The notes beneath the pieces were generated by a model. It was not told the origin of the DNA and did not search any database. It worked only from the letters and a program-made list of their open reading frames with translations. Source: an uncultured Lentisphaeria bacterium (GTDB lineage Bacteria; Verrucomicrobiota; Lentisphaeria; Victivallales; UBA1829). From it: a DNA stretch of 62,652 bases. Of the stretch, positions 9,317 through 18,241 are shown one piece after another; the stretch's first letter is position 1; each line of letters starts with the position of its first letter. The DNA lies in NCBI GenBank assembly GCA_949282305.1, contig CASDPB010000017.1, forward strand, positions 1 through 62,652, given 5' to 3'. Made by a program: the position numbers and the translations under genes.

Positions 9317-9370
9317 AAGCTGGATAAGGTAACAGGCTGAGACGCCTGTTTTCTTATCCAGCTTTTTTTT
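9317..9370 (+). terminator. Attenuator-type terminator inside the MATE leader
   Basis: A two-tier stem is visible: 9319-9328 pairs perfectly with 9353-9362, an inner AACAGGC (9331-9337) pairs with GCCTGTT (9344-9350), and eight T follow (9363-9370). It ends only five bases before the AAGGAG of the MATE gene and no gene lies between promoter and terminator, so it probably controls transcription into the gene. Confidence 0.85.
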
Positions 9371-9389
9371 GTTTAAGGAGAATGCAGCA

Positions 9390-10724
9390 ATGGACTTATT
9401 GAAAGAAAACGTCAAAAACATTTACTTCAAGTATCTCGCCGCCGCGTTCGGCAGCACGCTCATCAGTTCCATCTACGGCATTGTGGACATGGCAATGGTA
9501 GGACAGTATCAGGGTCCGAACGGCTCGGCGGCACTGGCAGTGGTCGCTCCCGTCTGGAACATCATTTACAGTCTCGGGCTGCTGACAGGAATCGGCGGCT
9601 CCGTGCTGTTCAGCGCCGCACGCGGGGAAAACAAAAAGCGGAAGGCGGACGAATATTTTACCGTTGCCACGATCGGAACATGCCTGTTTGCTCTGGCAAG
9701 CTGGCTGGTCATCCTCTTTTTCGACACACAGATGCTGCGGCTTTTCGGAGCGGAGGAAACTCTGCTGCCTCTAGCGAAAAGCTATCTGCTTCCCATCAAA
9801 TTTGCCGTTCCGCTGTTTCTGTTCAGCCAGATGCTGGCGGCGTTTCTGAGGAATGATAAACGTCCGGGGCTGGCAACGGCCGCCGTATTGGCGGGAGGCA
9901 TTTTCAATGTCATCGGGGACTATGTCTTCATTTTTCCGATGGACATGGGCATTTTCGGCGCGGGGCTCGCCACGGCAATCGGCGCGCTGATTACGTTTCT
10001 GGTCATGCTGTCGCATTTCTTCTACGCCGGAAACACGCTGCGCTTCACCCGCCCGAGGCTGGTGCAGGTCAAGCTGAAACAGATTCTCGTGATCGGGCTT
10101 TCCACTTTCTTCATTGATGTGGCAATGGGAATCCTGACCATGCTGTTCAACCGCCAGATCATCAAATACCTGGGCACGGACGCCCTGGCGGTCTACGGGG
10201 TGATCGTCAATATCAGCACCTTCGTCCAGTGCTGCGCCTACAGCGTCGGACAGGCTGCCCAGCCGATCATTTCGCTCAATTTCGGCGCGGGGAAATGGGA
10301 TCGGATCAGAGGCACGCTGAAATACGCTCTCTGCTCGGCAGCTTTCTTCAGTCTGCTGTGGACATTCCTGATTTTCGCGTTTCCCAACGGGTTCATACAC
10401 ATCTTCATGGCACCGACGCCGGAAATTTACCGGATTGCACCGTTTATCATGAGATGCTATGGAATCTCTTTCCTGTTGCTGCCGCTGAACATCTTCTCCA
10501 CCTATTACTTCCAGTCCTTGATGAAACCTGTCGCGGCATTTGCCGTCTCGGTCGCGCGCGGACTGCTCATCAGCGGTACGCTGATTTATCTGCTGCCCCT
10601 GCTTTCCGGTGCGGATTCCATCTGGCTCGCCATGCCGGTCACTGAACTGGCGGTGGCGGCGGTTGTCGCATATCTGATCTTCAAATACACCCGGCAAATG
10701 GCAAAGGAGGAGGCGTCAATATGA
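9390..10724 (+). CDS. MATE family multidrug/cation efflux transporter
   Basis: Encodes 444 residues with about twelve hydrophobic helices, near the usual family length of about 450. N-terminal motifs are typical of MATE proteins (SSIYGIVDMAMVGQY; GTDALAVYGVI at the start of the second half). The protein should exchange Na+ or H+ for cationic or aromatic compounds at the inner membrane. The start at 9390 has AAGGAG nine bases upstream, downstream of the attenuator. Its stop overlaps the next start (ATGA), so both genes form one unit. If the leader senses guanidinium or another amine, this is the exporter; that link is inference. Confidence 0.9.
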   Translation: MDLLKENVKNIYFKYLAAAFGSTLISSIYGIVDMAMVGQYQGPNGSAALAVVAPVWNIIYSLGLLTGIGGSVLFSAARGENKKRKADEYFTVATIGTCLFALASWLVILFFDTQMLRLFGAEETLLPLAKSYLLPIKFAVPLFLFSQMLAAFLRNDKRPGLATAAVLAGGIFNVIGDYVFIFPMDMGIFGAGLATAIGALITFLVMLSHFFYAGNTLRFTRPRLVQVKLKQILVIGLSTFFIDVAMGILTMLFNRQIIKYLGTDALAVYGVIVNISTFVQCCAYSVGQAAQPIISLNFGAGKWDRIRGTLKYALCSAAFFSLLWTFLIFAFPNGFIHIFMAPTPEIYRIAPFIMRCYGISFLLLPLNIFSTYYFQSLMKPVAAFAVSVARGLLISGTLIYLLPLLSGADSIWLAMPVTELAVAAVVAYLIFKYTRQMAKEEASI

Positions 10725-11329
10725 AAAAAATCATCATCACCATCGGGCGCGAATTCGGAAGCGGAGGACGTGAGTTCGGGCAGCGGCTGGCGGAAGCCAT
10801 GCAGATCGCATATTACGACCGGGAGATCATAACGGAAATTGCAAAACGCACCTCCATGGCGGAACGATACATCCGGCAGATTGTGGAACGGCGGCCGATT
10901 CATCCGTTCCCGCTGACCATCGGACAGACGTTCTGTCTCTCCGCCCATCCCGTTCAGGAACAGGCGCTTTCCATTTACAGGGCGCAGAGCCGCATTCTTG
11001 AGGAAATGGCAAGAAAATCCGACTGCGTGATCGTGGGACGCTGCGCGGATTACATCCTGCAGGACAGGAATCCCTTCCGCATCTTCATCTATGCCGACAT
11101 GAAAAGCAAACTGGAACGATGCCGGAACCGCGCAAATCCGAAAGAAAAACAGCTTTCAGACAAAGACCTGACCAGGCAGATTCAGAGCGTGGACAGACAC
11201 CGCGCCGACTACTATGAATTCTACACCGGACAGAGCTGGGGCAACAGGCTGAACTACGACCTCTGCCTCAACACCTCGCGGATTCCCATGGATGAAATTG
11301 TGCTGGCGGTCGCCGGACTTTTTCCGTAA
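10721..11329 (+). CDS. Cytidylate kinase-like family protein
   Basis: Encodes 202 residues. It begins with ITIGREFGSGGREFGQRLAE, a Walker A-like loop of the cytidylate-kinase-like (AAA_26) family, followed by YYDREII and a lid-like arginine-rich region (RNRANPKEKQLSDKD). Members of this family are P-loop nucleotide kinases whose substrate is usually unknown; they are not the housekeeping Cmk. The start overlaps the MATE stop, so it is translated with the exporter and falls under the same leader. A coupled role in detoxification is possible but not shown. Confidence 0.8.
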   Translation: MKKIIITIGREFGSGGREFGQRLAEAMQIAYYDREIITEIAKRTSMAERYIRQIVERRPIHPFPLTIGQTFCLSAHPVQEQALSIYRAQSRILEEMARKSDCVIVGRCADYILQDRNPFRIFIYADMKSKLERCRNRANPKEKQLSDKDLTRQIQSVDRHRADYYEFYTGQSWGNRLNYDLCLNTSRIPMDEIVLAVAGLFP

Positions 11330-11388
11330 ACGGCAGGACACGGCATCGTATTTTCTCCGCCGCGCTGAAGAGTCCTGCACAGCCGTAT

Positions 11389-11438
11389 GCCGCCCCGCAT
11401 TTCCTCCGGAAGTGCATTCCCCGGGGCGGCTTTCTTTT
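11389..11438 (+). terminator. Rho-independent terminator of the MATE-kinase unit
   Basis: GCCGCCCCG (11389-11397) pairs with CGGGGCGGC (11422-11430), then a T-rich tract follows. The rest of the 330-base gap before the next gene holds TTGACA (11592-11597), a possible -35 box with no convincing -10 partner. Confidence 0.8.
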
Positions 11439-11660
11439 TCCGTCTCCGGGGAAACCGGCGCCGGGACATTGGCGGACTCCCGGGCAGATGAAACGCATCG
11501 GCAGCGGAAGACAGGCACCCTTCCCCGTAATCTGTTTCCCCCGGCACATCCGTAAAACCTTTTTTGCATGAAGTCGTTTCCGGGATTGATTTTGACAAGG
11601 TTTCGTGATATATTACCGTTTGTATTTTTTATACACAAAATGTGGAGGTGTATTTCAATT

Positions 11661-12119
11661 ATGGGTAACGAATTTTCCTACCTGTCGGAACTCGGCAGTG
11701 AGAAGGGAGATCTGATCAAGGGTCTCCAGCTCGTTCAATCGCGTGAAGGCTACGTCTCGGACGACGCCATTCGTGCAATTTCAAAACATTTTTCCATTGC
11801 CGAGGCTGAGGTAGAAGGTGTTCTCACATTCTATGCCCAGTTCAAACGCACGAAACCCGGAAAATACAAAATCTGCGTCTGCGACGGAACCGCCTGTCAC
11901 ATCAAGGGCTCCATCCTGATTCAGGACTGGCTTTCGTCCGCGCTCGGCATCTCCGACGGACAGACGACCGAAGACGGCATTTTCTCCATTGAAACCGTCG
12001 CCTGTCTCGGCTGCTGCAGCCTTGCCCCGGTCATGTCCGTAAACGGCAAGGTCTACGGCAAGCTCAACCGCAAAAGCCTTCTCAAGATTTTGAGCGACTA
12101 CAGAAAAATGGAGGAGTAA
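11661..12119 (+). CDS. stnA: NuoE/HydC-like [2Fe-2S] subunit of an Stn-type electron-bifurcating transhydrogenase
   Basis: Encodes 152 residues of the thioredoxin-like [2Fe-2S] ferredoxin family (24-kDa subunit of complex I, HydC of bifurcating hydrogenases). The four expected cysteines lie in VCDGTACH and VACLGCC, with an N-terminal helical segment before them. The start at 11661 has GGAGG upstream. It is followed after seven bases by a NuoF-like and then an NfnB-like gene. This set of three without a hydrogenase subunit is the composition described for StnABC of Sporomusa ovata, which couples NADPH oxidation to NAD+ and ferredoxin reduction or the reverse. StnA would carry electrons at the StnB flavin site. 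The symbol is assigned by domain composition. Confidence 0.75.
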   Translation: MGNEFSYLSELGSEKGDLIKGLQLVQSREGYVSDDAIRAISKHFSIAEAEVEGVLTFYAQFKRTKPGKYKICVCDGTACHIKGSILIQDWLSSALGISDGQTTEDGIFSIETVACLGCCSLAPVMSVNGKVYGKLNRKSLLKILSDYRKMEE

Positions 12120-12126
12120 CTGCATC

Positions 12127-13866
12127 ATGGCTGATATTAAGAGAATCAAAGTCGGAACCGCGTCCTGCGGACTTGCCGCCGGAGCCGCCGATGTTCTGGA
12201 CGCCTTCAAACGCCTTGCCGGAAACATCCCCGTGGTCGAAGTCGGATGTATCGGACACTGTTATGCCGAGCCGATGGTGGAAGTCGAACTCAAGGACGGC
12301 ACTTCCGTTTTCTACTCCTCCGTCAAGGGCGACGACAAAAGCGTCAACTCCATTCTCGCTCTCTCCGAGGAGGGGCGTTTCCACGTGCCCGCCGAGAGAG
12401 CGGCGCTCGAAAAACTCAACGTGACCCGTCTCTCCGGACGCATCGACCCCAAGGACATTGAGGAATACAAAGCCAACGGCGGATTCACTGCGCTGAAGAA
12501 GGCGTTTGAACTCAAGCCCGAAGGCGTGATCGAAGCCATGAAAAAGTCCGGACTGCGCGGACGCGGCGGCGCCGGTTTCCCGACCGGGACAAAATGGTCG
12601 TTCCTCGCGGCGAAGCAGGCGGAGGAAAAAATTCTCATCATGAATGCGGACGAAGGAGATCCCGGCGCATTCATGGACCGTTCCATGATGGAGTGCGTTC
12701 CGTTTCAGGTCATGGAAGGCATGCTGATCGGCGCGTATGCCACCGGCGCAACCAAGATTTTCATCTACTGCCGTGCGGAATACCCGCTGGCGATCAAGCA
12801 CCTGAACATTGCAATCGAGGAACTCAAAAAGCAGAGATACGACAAACTTCCCGGACGCAGCAAACCTCTTGACATCATGATTAAGGAAGGTGCCGGAGCG
12901 TTTGTCTGCGGCGAGGAAACCGCAATGATCGCCTCCCTCGAAGGCAAGCGCGGACAGCCCCGTTTCCGCCCCCCGTTCCCGACCGACAGCGGATGGAACG
13001 GCTATCCGACCGCCATCAACAACGTTGAAACTTTCGCCAACGTCCCCGTTGTGATTTCCGATCCCGACGCATTCGCGGCTCTCGGTTCCGAACGCAGCAA
13101 GGGAACAAAAATTTTCGCTCTCGCGGGCGACCTCAAGAATCCCGGACTCACCGAGGTTCCCATGGGCATCACTCTTGCGGACATTGTCTACAAGATCGGC
13201 GGCGCCGAACCCGGAACAGTCAAAGCCGTTCAGACGGGCGGACCGTCCGGCGGCTGTATTCCCGCAGACAAGTTCGACGTCAAGGTCGATTACGACTCCC
13301 TGAAAGAGCTCGGCGCAATCATGGGTTCCGGCGGACTGATCGTCATCGGCAACAACCGCTGCATGGTCGAGACGGCGCGCTACTTCCTCGACTTCACGCA
13401 TCGTGAATCCTGCGGCAAGTGCACCTTCTGCCGCGTGGGAACCACACGCATGTTTGAAACGCTGGAAAACATTACCGCCGGCAAAGGAAAACCGGAAGAC
13501 ATCGACTTCCTCGAAGACATCGGCAACAAGATCAGAAAAGGCTCTCTCTGCGCTCTCGGGCAGACCGCGCCGAATCCGGCGCTTTCCACGATCCGCTACT
13601 TCCGCAATGAGTATGAGGCACACGTGAAAGACGGCTACTGCCCGACGTTCCAGTGCGCCGCACTGTCCGATGTCAAACTTGACCAGAGCAAGTGCATCAA
13701 GTGCAAACTCTGCATCAAGACCTGCCCGGTGCAGGCGATCAGCGACGTTTTCGTGGTGGACAACTCCAAGTGCACGCGCTGCAACACCTGTATGGAAGTC
13801 TGCCCCAAAAAGACCATTCACCGCGTGAAAAAGGGTGACGGTTTCTATTCCAACCTCAGCAAATAA
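12127..13866 (+). CDS. stnB: NuoF/HydB-like NADH-binding flavoprotein subunit of an Stn-type transhydrogenase
   Basis: Encodes 579 residues. A thioredoxin-like [2Fe-2S] domain (ASCGLAAGA, VGCIGHCYAEP) precedes the NuoF core, with the glycine-rich FMN/NADH loop GLRGRGGAGFPTG, NADEGDPGAFMDR and the [4Fe-4S] motif SCGKCTFCRVGT. A C-terminal two-cluster ferredoxin follows (CIKCKLCIKTCP, CTRCNTCMEVCP). This N- and C-terminally extended form is that of HydB/HndC in bifurcating complexes rather than respiratory NuoF. It should bind NAD(H) and the FMN at which bifurcation is proposed. It lies 19 bases before the next gene. Confidence 0.85.
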   Translation: MADIKRIKVGTASCGLAAGAADVLDAFKRLAGNIPVVEVGCIGHCYAEPMVEVELKDGTSVFYSSVKGDDKSVNSILALSEEGRFHVPAERAALEKLNVTRLSGRIDPKDIEEYKANGGFTALKKAFELKPEGVIEAMKKSGLRGRGGAGFPTGTKWSFLAAKQAEEKILIMNADEGDPGAFMDRSMMECVPFQVMEGMLIGAYATGATKIFIYCRAEYPLAIKHLNIAIEELKKQRYDKLPGRSKPLDIMIKEGAGAFVCGEETAMIASLEGKRGQPRFRPPFPTDSGWNGYPTAINNVETFANVPVVISDPDAFAALGSERSKGTKIFALAGDLKNPGLTEVPMGITLADIVYKIGGAEPGTVKAVQTGGPSGGCIPADKFDVKVDYDSLKELGAIMGSGGLIVIGNNRCMVETARYFLDFTHRESCGKCTFCRVGTTRMFETLENITAGKGKPEDIDFLEDIGNKIRKGSLCALGQTAPNPALSTIRYFRNEYEAHVKDGYCPTFQCAALSDVKLDQSKCIKCKLCIKTCPVQAISDVFVVDNSKCTRCNTCMEVCPKKTIHRVKKGDGFYSNLSK

Positions 13867-13885
13867 CCGATGGAGTTTATCTGAA

Positions 13886-15916
13886 ATGGCTGATATCAAT
13901 TTCATATTGGACGGAAAAGCGGTGACTGCCGCGCCCGGAGAAACGATTCTCTCCGTCGCAACGAAAAACGGGATTGAAATCCCGACCCTCTGCTTCAACG
14001 GCAAGGTGTCCCGCACAACCGCATGTTTTGTCTGTGTCGTCAAAGACAAAAAGACAGGGCGTTTCCTGCCGTCCTGTTCCGCATGTCCGGGCGAAGGTCA
14101 GGAAATCGACGCGTCTTCGGATGAAGTCAAAGACATGCGCAGAACCGCGCTCGGGCTGCTTCTTTCCGAACACACCGGCGACTGCGAAGCCCCGTGCACC
14201 ATGGCATGTCCTGCGCACGCCAGCGTGGAGGAGTATGTCCGCGCCGGACGCCAGGGCGACTTCAAAAAGGCGCTTGAAATCATCAAACAGCGCATTCCGC
14301 TTCCGATGTCCATCGGGCGTGTCTGCCCCCGCTTCTGCGAAAAGGACTGCCGCAAGAACGTGACCTCCAAGCCGGTCTCGATCAACGATTTCAAGCGTCT
14401 TGCCGCGGATCTTTATTACGAAGAATACATGGAAGAACTTCCGGAGCTCAAAGACAAGAAAGTCGCAATTGTAGGCGCGGGTCCCGCCGGGCTCTCCGCC
14501 GCATATTATCTGCGCAGACTCGGTTACGGTTCCAGAATTTTCGAGCGCATGCCTGAAGCCGGCGGCATGCTCCGTTACGGAATCCCCGAATTCCGTCTCC
14601 CGAAAGCGACACTCCGCAAGGAACTTGAACACTTCAAGAAAATGGGGGTCGAGATTGAAACTGGCAAAGAGCTCGATAAAGATTTCACGATCGAATCCCT
14701 GAAAAAAGAGTACCAGGCTGTCATCGTGACGGTCGGCTCCTGGGCGTCCAGCTCCATGAGAATCGACGGTGAAGAACTCGCCCAGCAGGGTATCAAATGG
14801 CTGGAGGGCGTCGCCTCCGCCAACTGGAAAGGCTGTGCAAATCCCGGTAAAACGGTCGTGGTCGGCGGCGGAAACACCGCAATGGACTGTGCAAGGACGG
14901 CGCTCCGTCTCGGCGGCGATGTCACAGTCGTTTATCGCAGAACCCAGAAGGAAATGCCTGCGGAACAGCTCGAAGTCCTTGAGGCGATGGAAGAAGGCGT
15001 GAAGTTCGAGTTCCTGACCGCGCCGCTTTCGCTCAAGAAGAATGCGGACGACAAGCTGGCTCTGACCTGTCAGAAAATGGTGCTCGGCGAGCCCGACGCT
15101 TCCGGCAGACGTTCCCCCGTTCCCCAGCCCGGATCGGACTTCGACATCATCTGCGATACCGTCATCGCCGCAATCGGACAGCGCACCGTCGCACCATCCG
15201 AAGTCAACACCGACAAACGTGGCAATATTGCCATCGGCAAGGATGTTCGTTGTGCGGACGGCGCCGTTTTTGCCGCCGGCGACTGTGTGACGGGCCCGAA
15301 GACAGTGGTGGAAGCGGTCGCAGCCGGACACAATGCCGCAGACGCCGCGGCTGCCGCGATGGAAGGCAGAACCTACGAGGTTCCGGCGATCTTCAACGTT
15401 TCCCGCGGACACTGGAGCTCCCTTGAAAAGAGCGATCTGGTATTCCTGCGCGAAGTATCCGATGCGGATCGCGTCAAACCCGACTACATCCCCATGGAAA
15501 AGCGCAGAACGACCTTTGAAGAGCTTTTCCCGACCATCCCCGCGGAAAAGATCGAGAAGGAAGGCGAACGCTGCATCGAATGCAGCTGCACGGCGAAAGG
15601 AGAATGCAAGCTCAAGAAATTCTCCGAAAAATATTGCGCTGCCCCCGATATGTTCAGCGGTTCCAAACCCGTTGCCGCGGTGGATACGCGCCATCCGTAT
15701 ATCATTCACGACCGCAAGAAATGTATCCGCTGCGGAATCTGCGTGAAAACCTGTTCCGAGATCGTGAACAAGAATCTGCTTGCGGCGATGAAGCGCGGAT
15801 TCAACACGCAGGTCGGAACGGCATTCGATCAGGGACTCCAGTCCTACTGCACGGACTGCGGCGCCTGCATTGAAGCGTGCCCGGTCGGAGCTCTCGACTG
15901 GAAGAAGAAAGACTGA
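13886..15916 (+). CDS. stnC: NfnB/GltD-like NADPH oxidoreductase fused to ferredoxin domains, Stn-type
   Basis: Encodes 676 residues. An N-terminal [2Fe-2S] domain has Cys36, 47, 50 and 64 with NuoG-like spacing. Next comes a cysteine-rich segment (CEAPCTMACPAHAS; CPRFCEKDCR), then a GltD/NfnB-like FAD and NADPH module (AIVGAGPAGLSAAYYL; VVVGGGNTAMDCARTA; AAGDCVTGPKTVVEA) and two C-terminal [4Fe-4S] motifs (CIRCGICVKTC, CTDCGACIEACP). No H-cluster motif is present, so the complex is not a hydrogenase. The domain set matches StnC. It should receive electrons from NADPH and pass them to the NuoF-like subunit. The start at 13886 directly precedes the ferredoxin fold. Confidence 0.8.
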   Translation: MADINFILDGKAVTAAPGETILSVATKNGIEIPTLCFNGKVSRTTACFVCVVKDKKTGRFLPSCSACPGEGQEIDASSDEVKDMRRTALGLLLSEHTGDCEAPCTMACPAHASVEEYVRAGRQGDFKKALEIIKQRIPLPMSIGRVCPRFCEKDCRKNVTSKPVSINDFKRLAADLYYEEYMEELPELKDKKVAIVGAGPAGLSAAYYLRRLGYGSRIFERMPEAGGMLRYGIPEFRLPKATLRKELEHFKKMGVEIETGKELDKDFTIESLKKEYQAVIVTVGSWASSSMRIDGEELAQQGIKWLEGVASANWKGCANPGKTVVVGGGNTAMDCARTALRLGGDVTVVYRRTQKEMPAEQLEVLEAMEEGVKFEFLTAPLSLKKNADDKLALTCQKMVLGEPDASGRRSPVPQPGSDFDIICDTVIAAIGQRTVAPSEVNTDKRGNIAIGKDVRCADGAVFAAGDCVTGPKTVVEAVAAGHNAADAAAAAMEGRTYEVPAIFNVSRGHWSSLEKSDLVFLREVSDADRVKPDYIPMEKRRTTFEELFPTIPAEKIEKEGERCIECSCTAKGECKLKKFSEKYCAAPDMFSGSKPVAAVDTRHPYIIHDRKKCIRCGICVKTCSEIVNKNLLAAMKRGFNTQVGTAFDQGLQSYCTDCGACIEACPVGALDWKKKD

Positions 15917-15940
15917 CCCGGTCTTTTCATTCGATTGCGG

Positions 15941-15965
15941 AAAGCGGCGGAAACGCCGCTTTTTT
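15941..15965. terminator. Terminator between convergent genes
   Basis: AAAGCGGCG pairs with CGCCGCTTT around GAAA, followed by T and preceded by A-rich DNA. It ends the three-gene redox operon and may also act for the opposite MFS gene. Confidence 0.8.
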
Positions 15966-15985
15966 CATATCGGCACACCGGAGCG

Positions 15986-17176
15986 CTACTTTAACCTGTC
16001 CGCCGTTCTCATCGTCAGGAAACCGATTCCCGCAATGACGGCGAAGGAGGAAAGAATTCCCCACAGAATCCACGGTGTGCCGGAATAAGACTGGAACACA
16101 AGCGAACCGATCCACGGTCCGACCGCCATGCCGATTCCGCGCACCAGTCCGAGCGTCGCCATGCTTCTGCCGACTCCCCCCTGCGGCGCCAGGCGGCTGA
16201 CCTGCGTAAAAAGCGCCGGCTGAACAACCACCTCGCCGAGCGTCAGCACAAACACCGCGGCGGCAAGCGACCAGCCGCCGGAACAGAAAGCCAGGGAAAA
16301 ATAACCGAGCGCATACAGAGTCGCGCCGGAGAGCAGACGCAGGGACTGCGGCATGCGGATACGGTCCAGCAACTGTGTGACCGGAAGCTGAAAGAAAATG
16401 ATCGTAAAACCGTTGACGGAATAGACCAGCCCCAAAGTATCGCGGCTGACACCGACCACGCCGGTCGCATAGACAGACAGCACGGAGTAAAGCTGGGATG
16501 TCAGCAGAAACAGCAGGAAACTGCTGACCAGCAGCTTCAGCAGCGTCATGTTCCGCAAAATGCTCCAGACAGTGGACTTGTCCTCGGCTTTCGAGACGGC
16601 GGAGACGGCTTGCGGCACCTCCCGGCAGCAGTGCCCAGTGTAACAAGTTCCCGCCATGCAGAGTATGGCTGTAATCGCAAACATCAGCGAAAACGGAGTC
16701 CGCGCGAGAAACGCCCCCAGCATGGGACCGACTGCCCAGCCGATGTTCGTGCCGATTCTTATTTTGCTGTAGACCCGGGGACGCTCCTCCGGCGTCGTCA
16801 GATCCGTCAGATAGGAGTCCGCCGCGACCTGAAAAAAAGTTCCGACTCCGGCATTGACCATCAGGATGACGGCAAACAGCCAGAAGGGCGCCTGAAAGAA
16901 AGCCAGCGCAGCCAGGATCAGGAAAAGCGCCGCACGCGAACTCTGCCCGAACTGCATCATGAAACGCCGTCCGATCCGGTCCGTCAGCCACCCGGATACC
17001 GGAGGCGCCAGAATGACGGCAAGCCCCATCAGCGGAAAAATCGTGCCGACCACATCCATGGGGATCCCGCGTTCCTCATGCAGGTAGATCGGGATGAACG
17101 GATAGACGATGGAGTATGCCAGCGAATTGATCGCCCACGCCGCCGCCAGTGACGTGGAACGGTTGTCATGTTTCAT
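15986..17176 (-). CDS. Major facilitator superfamily transporter
   Basis: Encodes 396 residues with about twelve hydrophobic helices, the common MFS length. The loop 2-3 signature appears as GWLTDRIGRRFMMQFG, and SKIRIGTNIGWAVGPMLGAF fits helices 4-5 of drug-type transporters. GGAGGG lies upstream of the start. It is transcribed away from, and just downstream of, a TetR-type repressor gene with an 88-base gap, the usual layout of a regulated efflux pair. The exported compound is unknown. Confidence 0.85.
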   Translation of the reverse strand: MKHDNRSTSLAAAWAINSLAYSIVYPFIPIYLHEERGIPMDVVGTIFPLMGLAVILAPPVSGWLTDRIGRRFMMQFGQSSRAALFLILAALAFFQAPFWLFAVILMVNAGVGTFFQVAADSYLTDLTTPEERPRVYSKIRIGTNIGWAVGPMLGAFLARTPFSLMFAITAILCMAGTCYTGHCCREVPQAVSAVSKAEDKSTVWSILRNMTLLKLLVSSFLLFLLTSQLYSVLSVYATGVVGVSRDTLGLVYSVNGFTIIFFQLPVTQLLDRIRMPQSLRLLSGATLYALGYFSLAFCSGGWSLAAAVFVLTLGEVVVQPALFTQVSRLAPQGGVGRSMATLGLVRGIGMAVGPWIGSLVFQSYSGTPWILWGILSSFAVIAGIGFLTMRTADRLK

Positions 17177-17264
17177 TTCAGCAGTGTCTTCCCTCCAGTT
17201 TGCCTGCGGTCAAATCTTCAGGACAGCACTTCCCGGAAGCGAGTCCGGGCTGCCCCGCGTCTCA

Positions 17265-17957
17265 TCATTTCAGCCCCAGCAGAGGGCAGGACACATCCGC
17301 AATGCTCAGGGCAATCTTGTCCAGCACTTCCGGGGAATAGGCTTTGATCTTGAACTCCTGAAGGATCGCCTTCTTTGAAAACATCGTATACTGCATCTGC
17401 GCGATAACGACCCTGCGCCATGCGCAGACCTGCTCTTCCGTGAGTTTCGGATTGATGCGCATGGCGAACTGGTTCAGAGCATCCCTTGCGCCGGACAGAC
17501 GCGCGTCCATGATTTTCCTTGCATCTCTGTCGGCATCCACCAGAAGCCGCATGTAAAAAGCGGGAAGGAAAGGGTATTTCCTGTTGCAGTGAATATCCTT
17601 CAGATAAGAGGCGACCGCCGCGGCAAGGGCATTCATCACGCTTTTACGATCCTTTTTCCGGCATGCTGCCAGGGGCGAGGCAATCTCCCGGGCACGTTCT
17701 TCCGGCATCAGAAAGGTGTTGAGCGTCTCAAGATAAAGATTGTGCTTGACTCCGAAATGGTAGACGAGTGAACCAAGTCCGATACCGGAAGCCTCGGTAA
17801 TATCCCGGAAAGACGTGCCGTCATATCCGCGTTCCGCAAAAAGTTTTGCGGCGGACTTGAGGATGTTCTTCCTTGTTTCAATCCCATTGGCATTGAAACG
17901 CAGTCCCGGTCTCTGCCCCTTTCCGATGTTATGCTTCTTCATCGTTCTTTTCTCCAT
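17265..17957 (-). CDS. TetR/AcrR family transcriptional regulator
   Basis: Encodes 230 residues from the Met at 17957, chosen because AGGGAAG lies about nine bases upstream; an upstream in-frame Met adds 11 residues without a better site. Residues about 20-70 are a TetR helix-turn-helix (AAKLFAERGYDGTSFRDITE, ASGIGLGSLVYHFGVKHNLY). The C-terminal half is the larger type of ligand domain. It precedes the MFS gene on the same strand and probably represses both. GTAA-N10-TTAC near 18032-18049 is a possible operator. Confidence 0.85.
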   Translation of the reverse strand: MEKRTMKKHNIGKGQRPGLRFNANGIETRKNILKSAAKLFAERGYDGTSFRDITEASGIGLGSLVYHFGVKHNLYLETLNTFLMPEERAREIASPLAACRKKDRKSVMNALAAAVASYLKDIHCNRKYPFLPAFYMRLLVDADRDARKIMDARLSGARDALNQFAMRINPKLTEEQVCAWRRVVIAQMQYTMFSKKAILQEFKIKAYSPEVLDKIALSIADVSCPLLGLK

Positions 17958-18182
17958 AATTGTAACTTCCCTTATCCCCATCAGTTCCATTAGCCCACCC
18001 GGTTACTGCAATATTATCGGAAATATTGAAAAGTAAACGCTATAACTTACATCTGTTTCTCAAAAAAAACAATCCGGTTTCCATATTCTCCGTCAAAAAA
18101 CAGAATGCGGGGGCTCCCCGTCTCCCAATGAAATCCATCTTCTGTTTTCCGCCGTTTCACCGGACTTTGACAGGCGCAGCGC

Positions 18183-18210
18183 TTGAAAAATCAGTTTTTT
18201 CCGGTATATT
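18183..18210 (+). promoter_or_regulatory. Promoter of the DMT transporter gene
   Basis: TTGAAA (18183-18188) and TATATT (18205-18210) are separated by 16 bp and lie 31 bases before the GTG start. Confidence 0.65.
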
Positions 18211-18241
18211 AACCGGCTTTGAAATTCAAAAGGAGTTGTCC

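Noticed and set aside
9278-9370. TPP riboswitch suggested by GGCTGAGA and CTGGATAA in the leader
   Set aside because: The two elements are in reverse order and belong to the terminator stem; the TPP junction sequences are missing.
12082-14049. A 655-codon open frame antisense to the NuoF-like gene
   Set aside because: Shadow frame without recognisable motifs; the same holds for long antisense frames at 1869-3281, 6833-8443, 13877-15709 and 33474-34781.
11661-15916. Reading the three redox genes as an [FeFe]-hydrogenase
   Set aside because: No H-cluster motif or HydA subunit is encoded; the third gene is NfnB/GltD-like.
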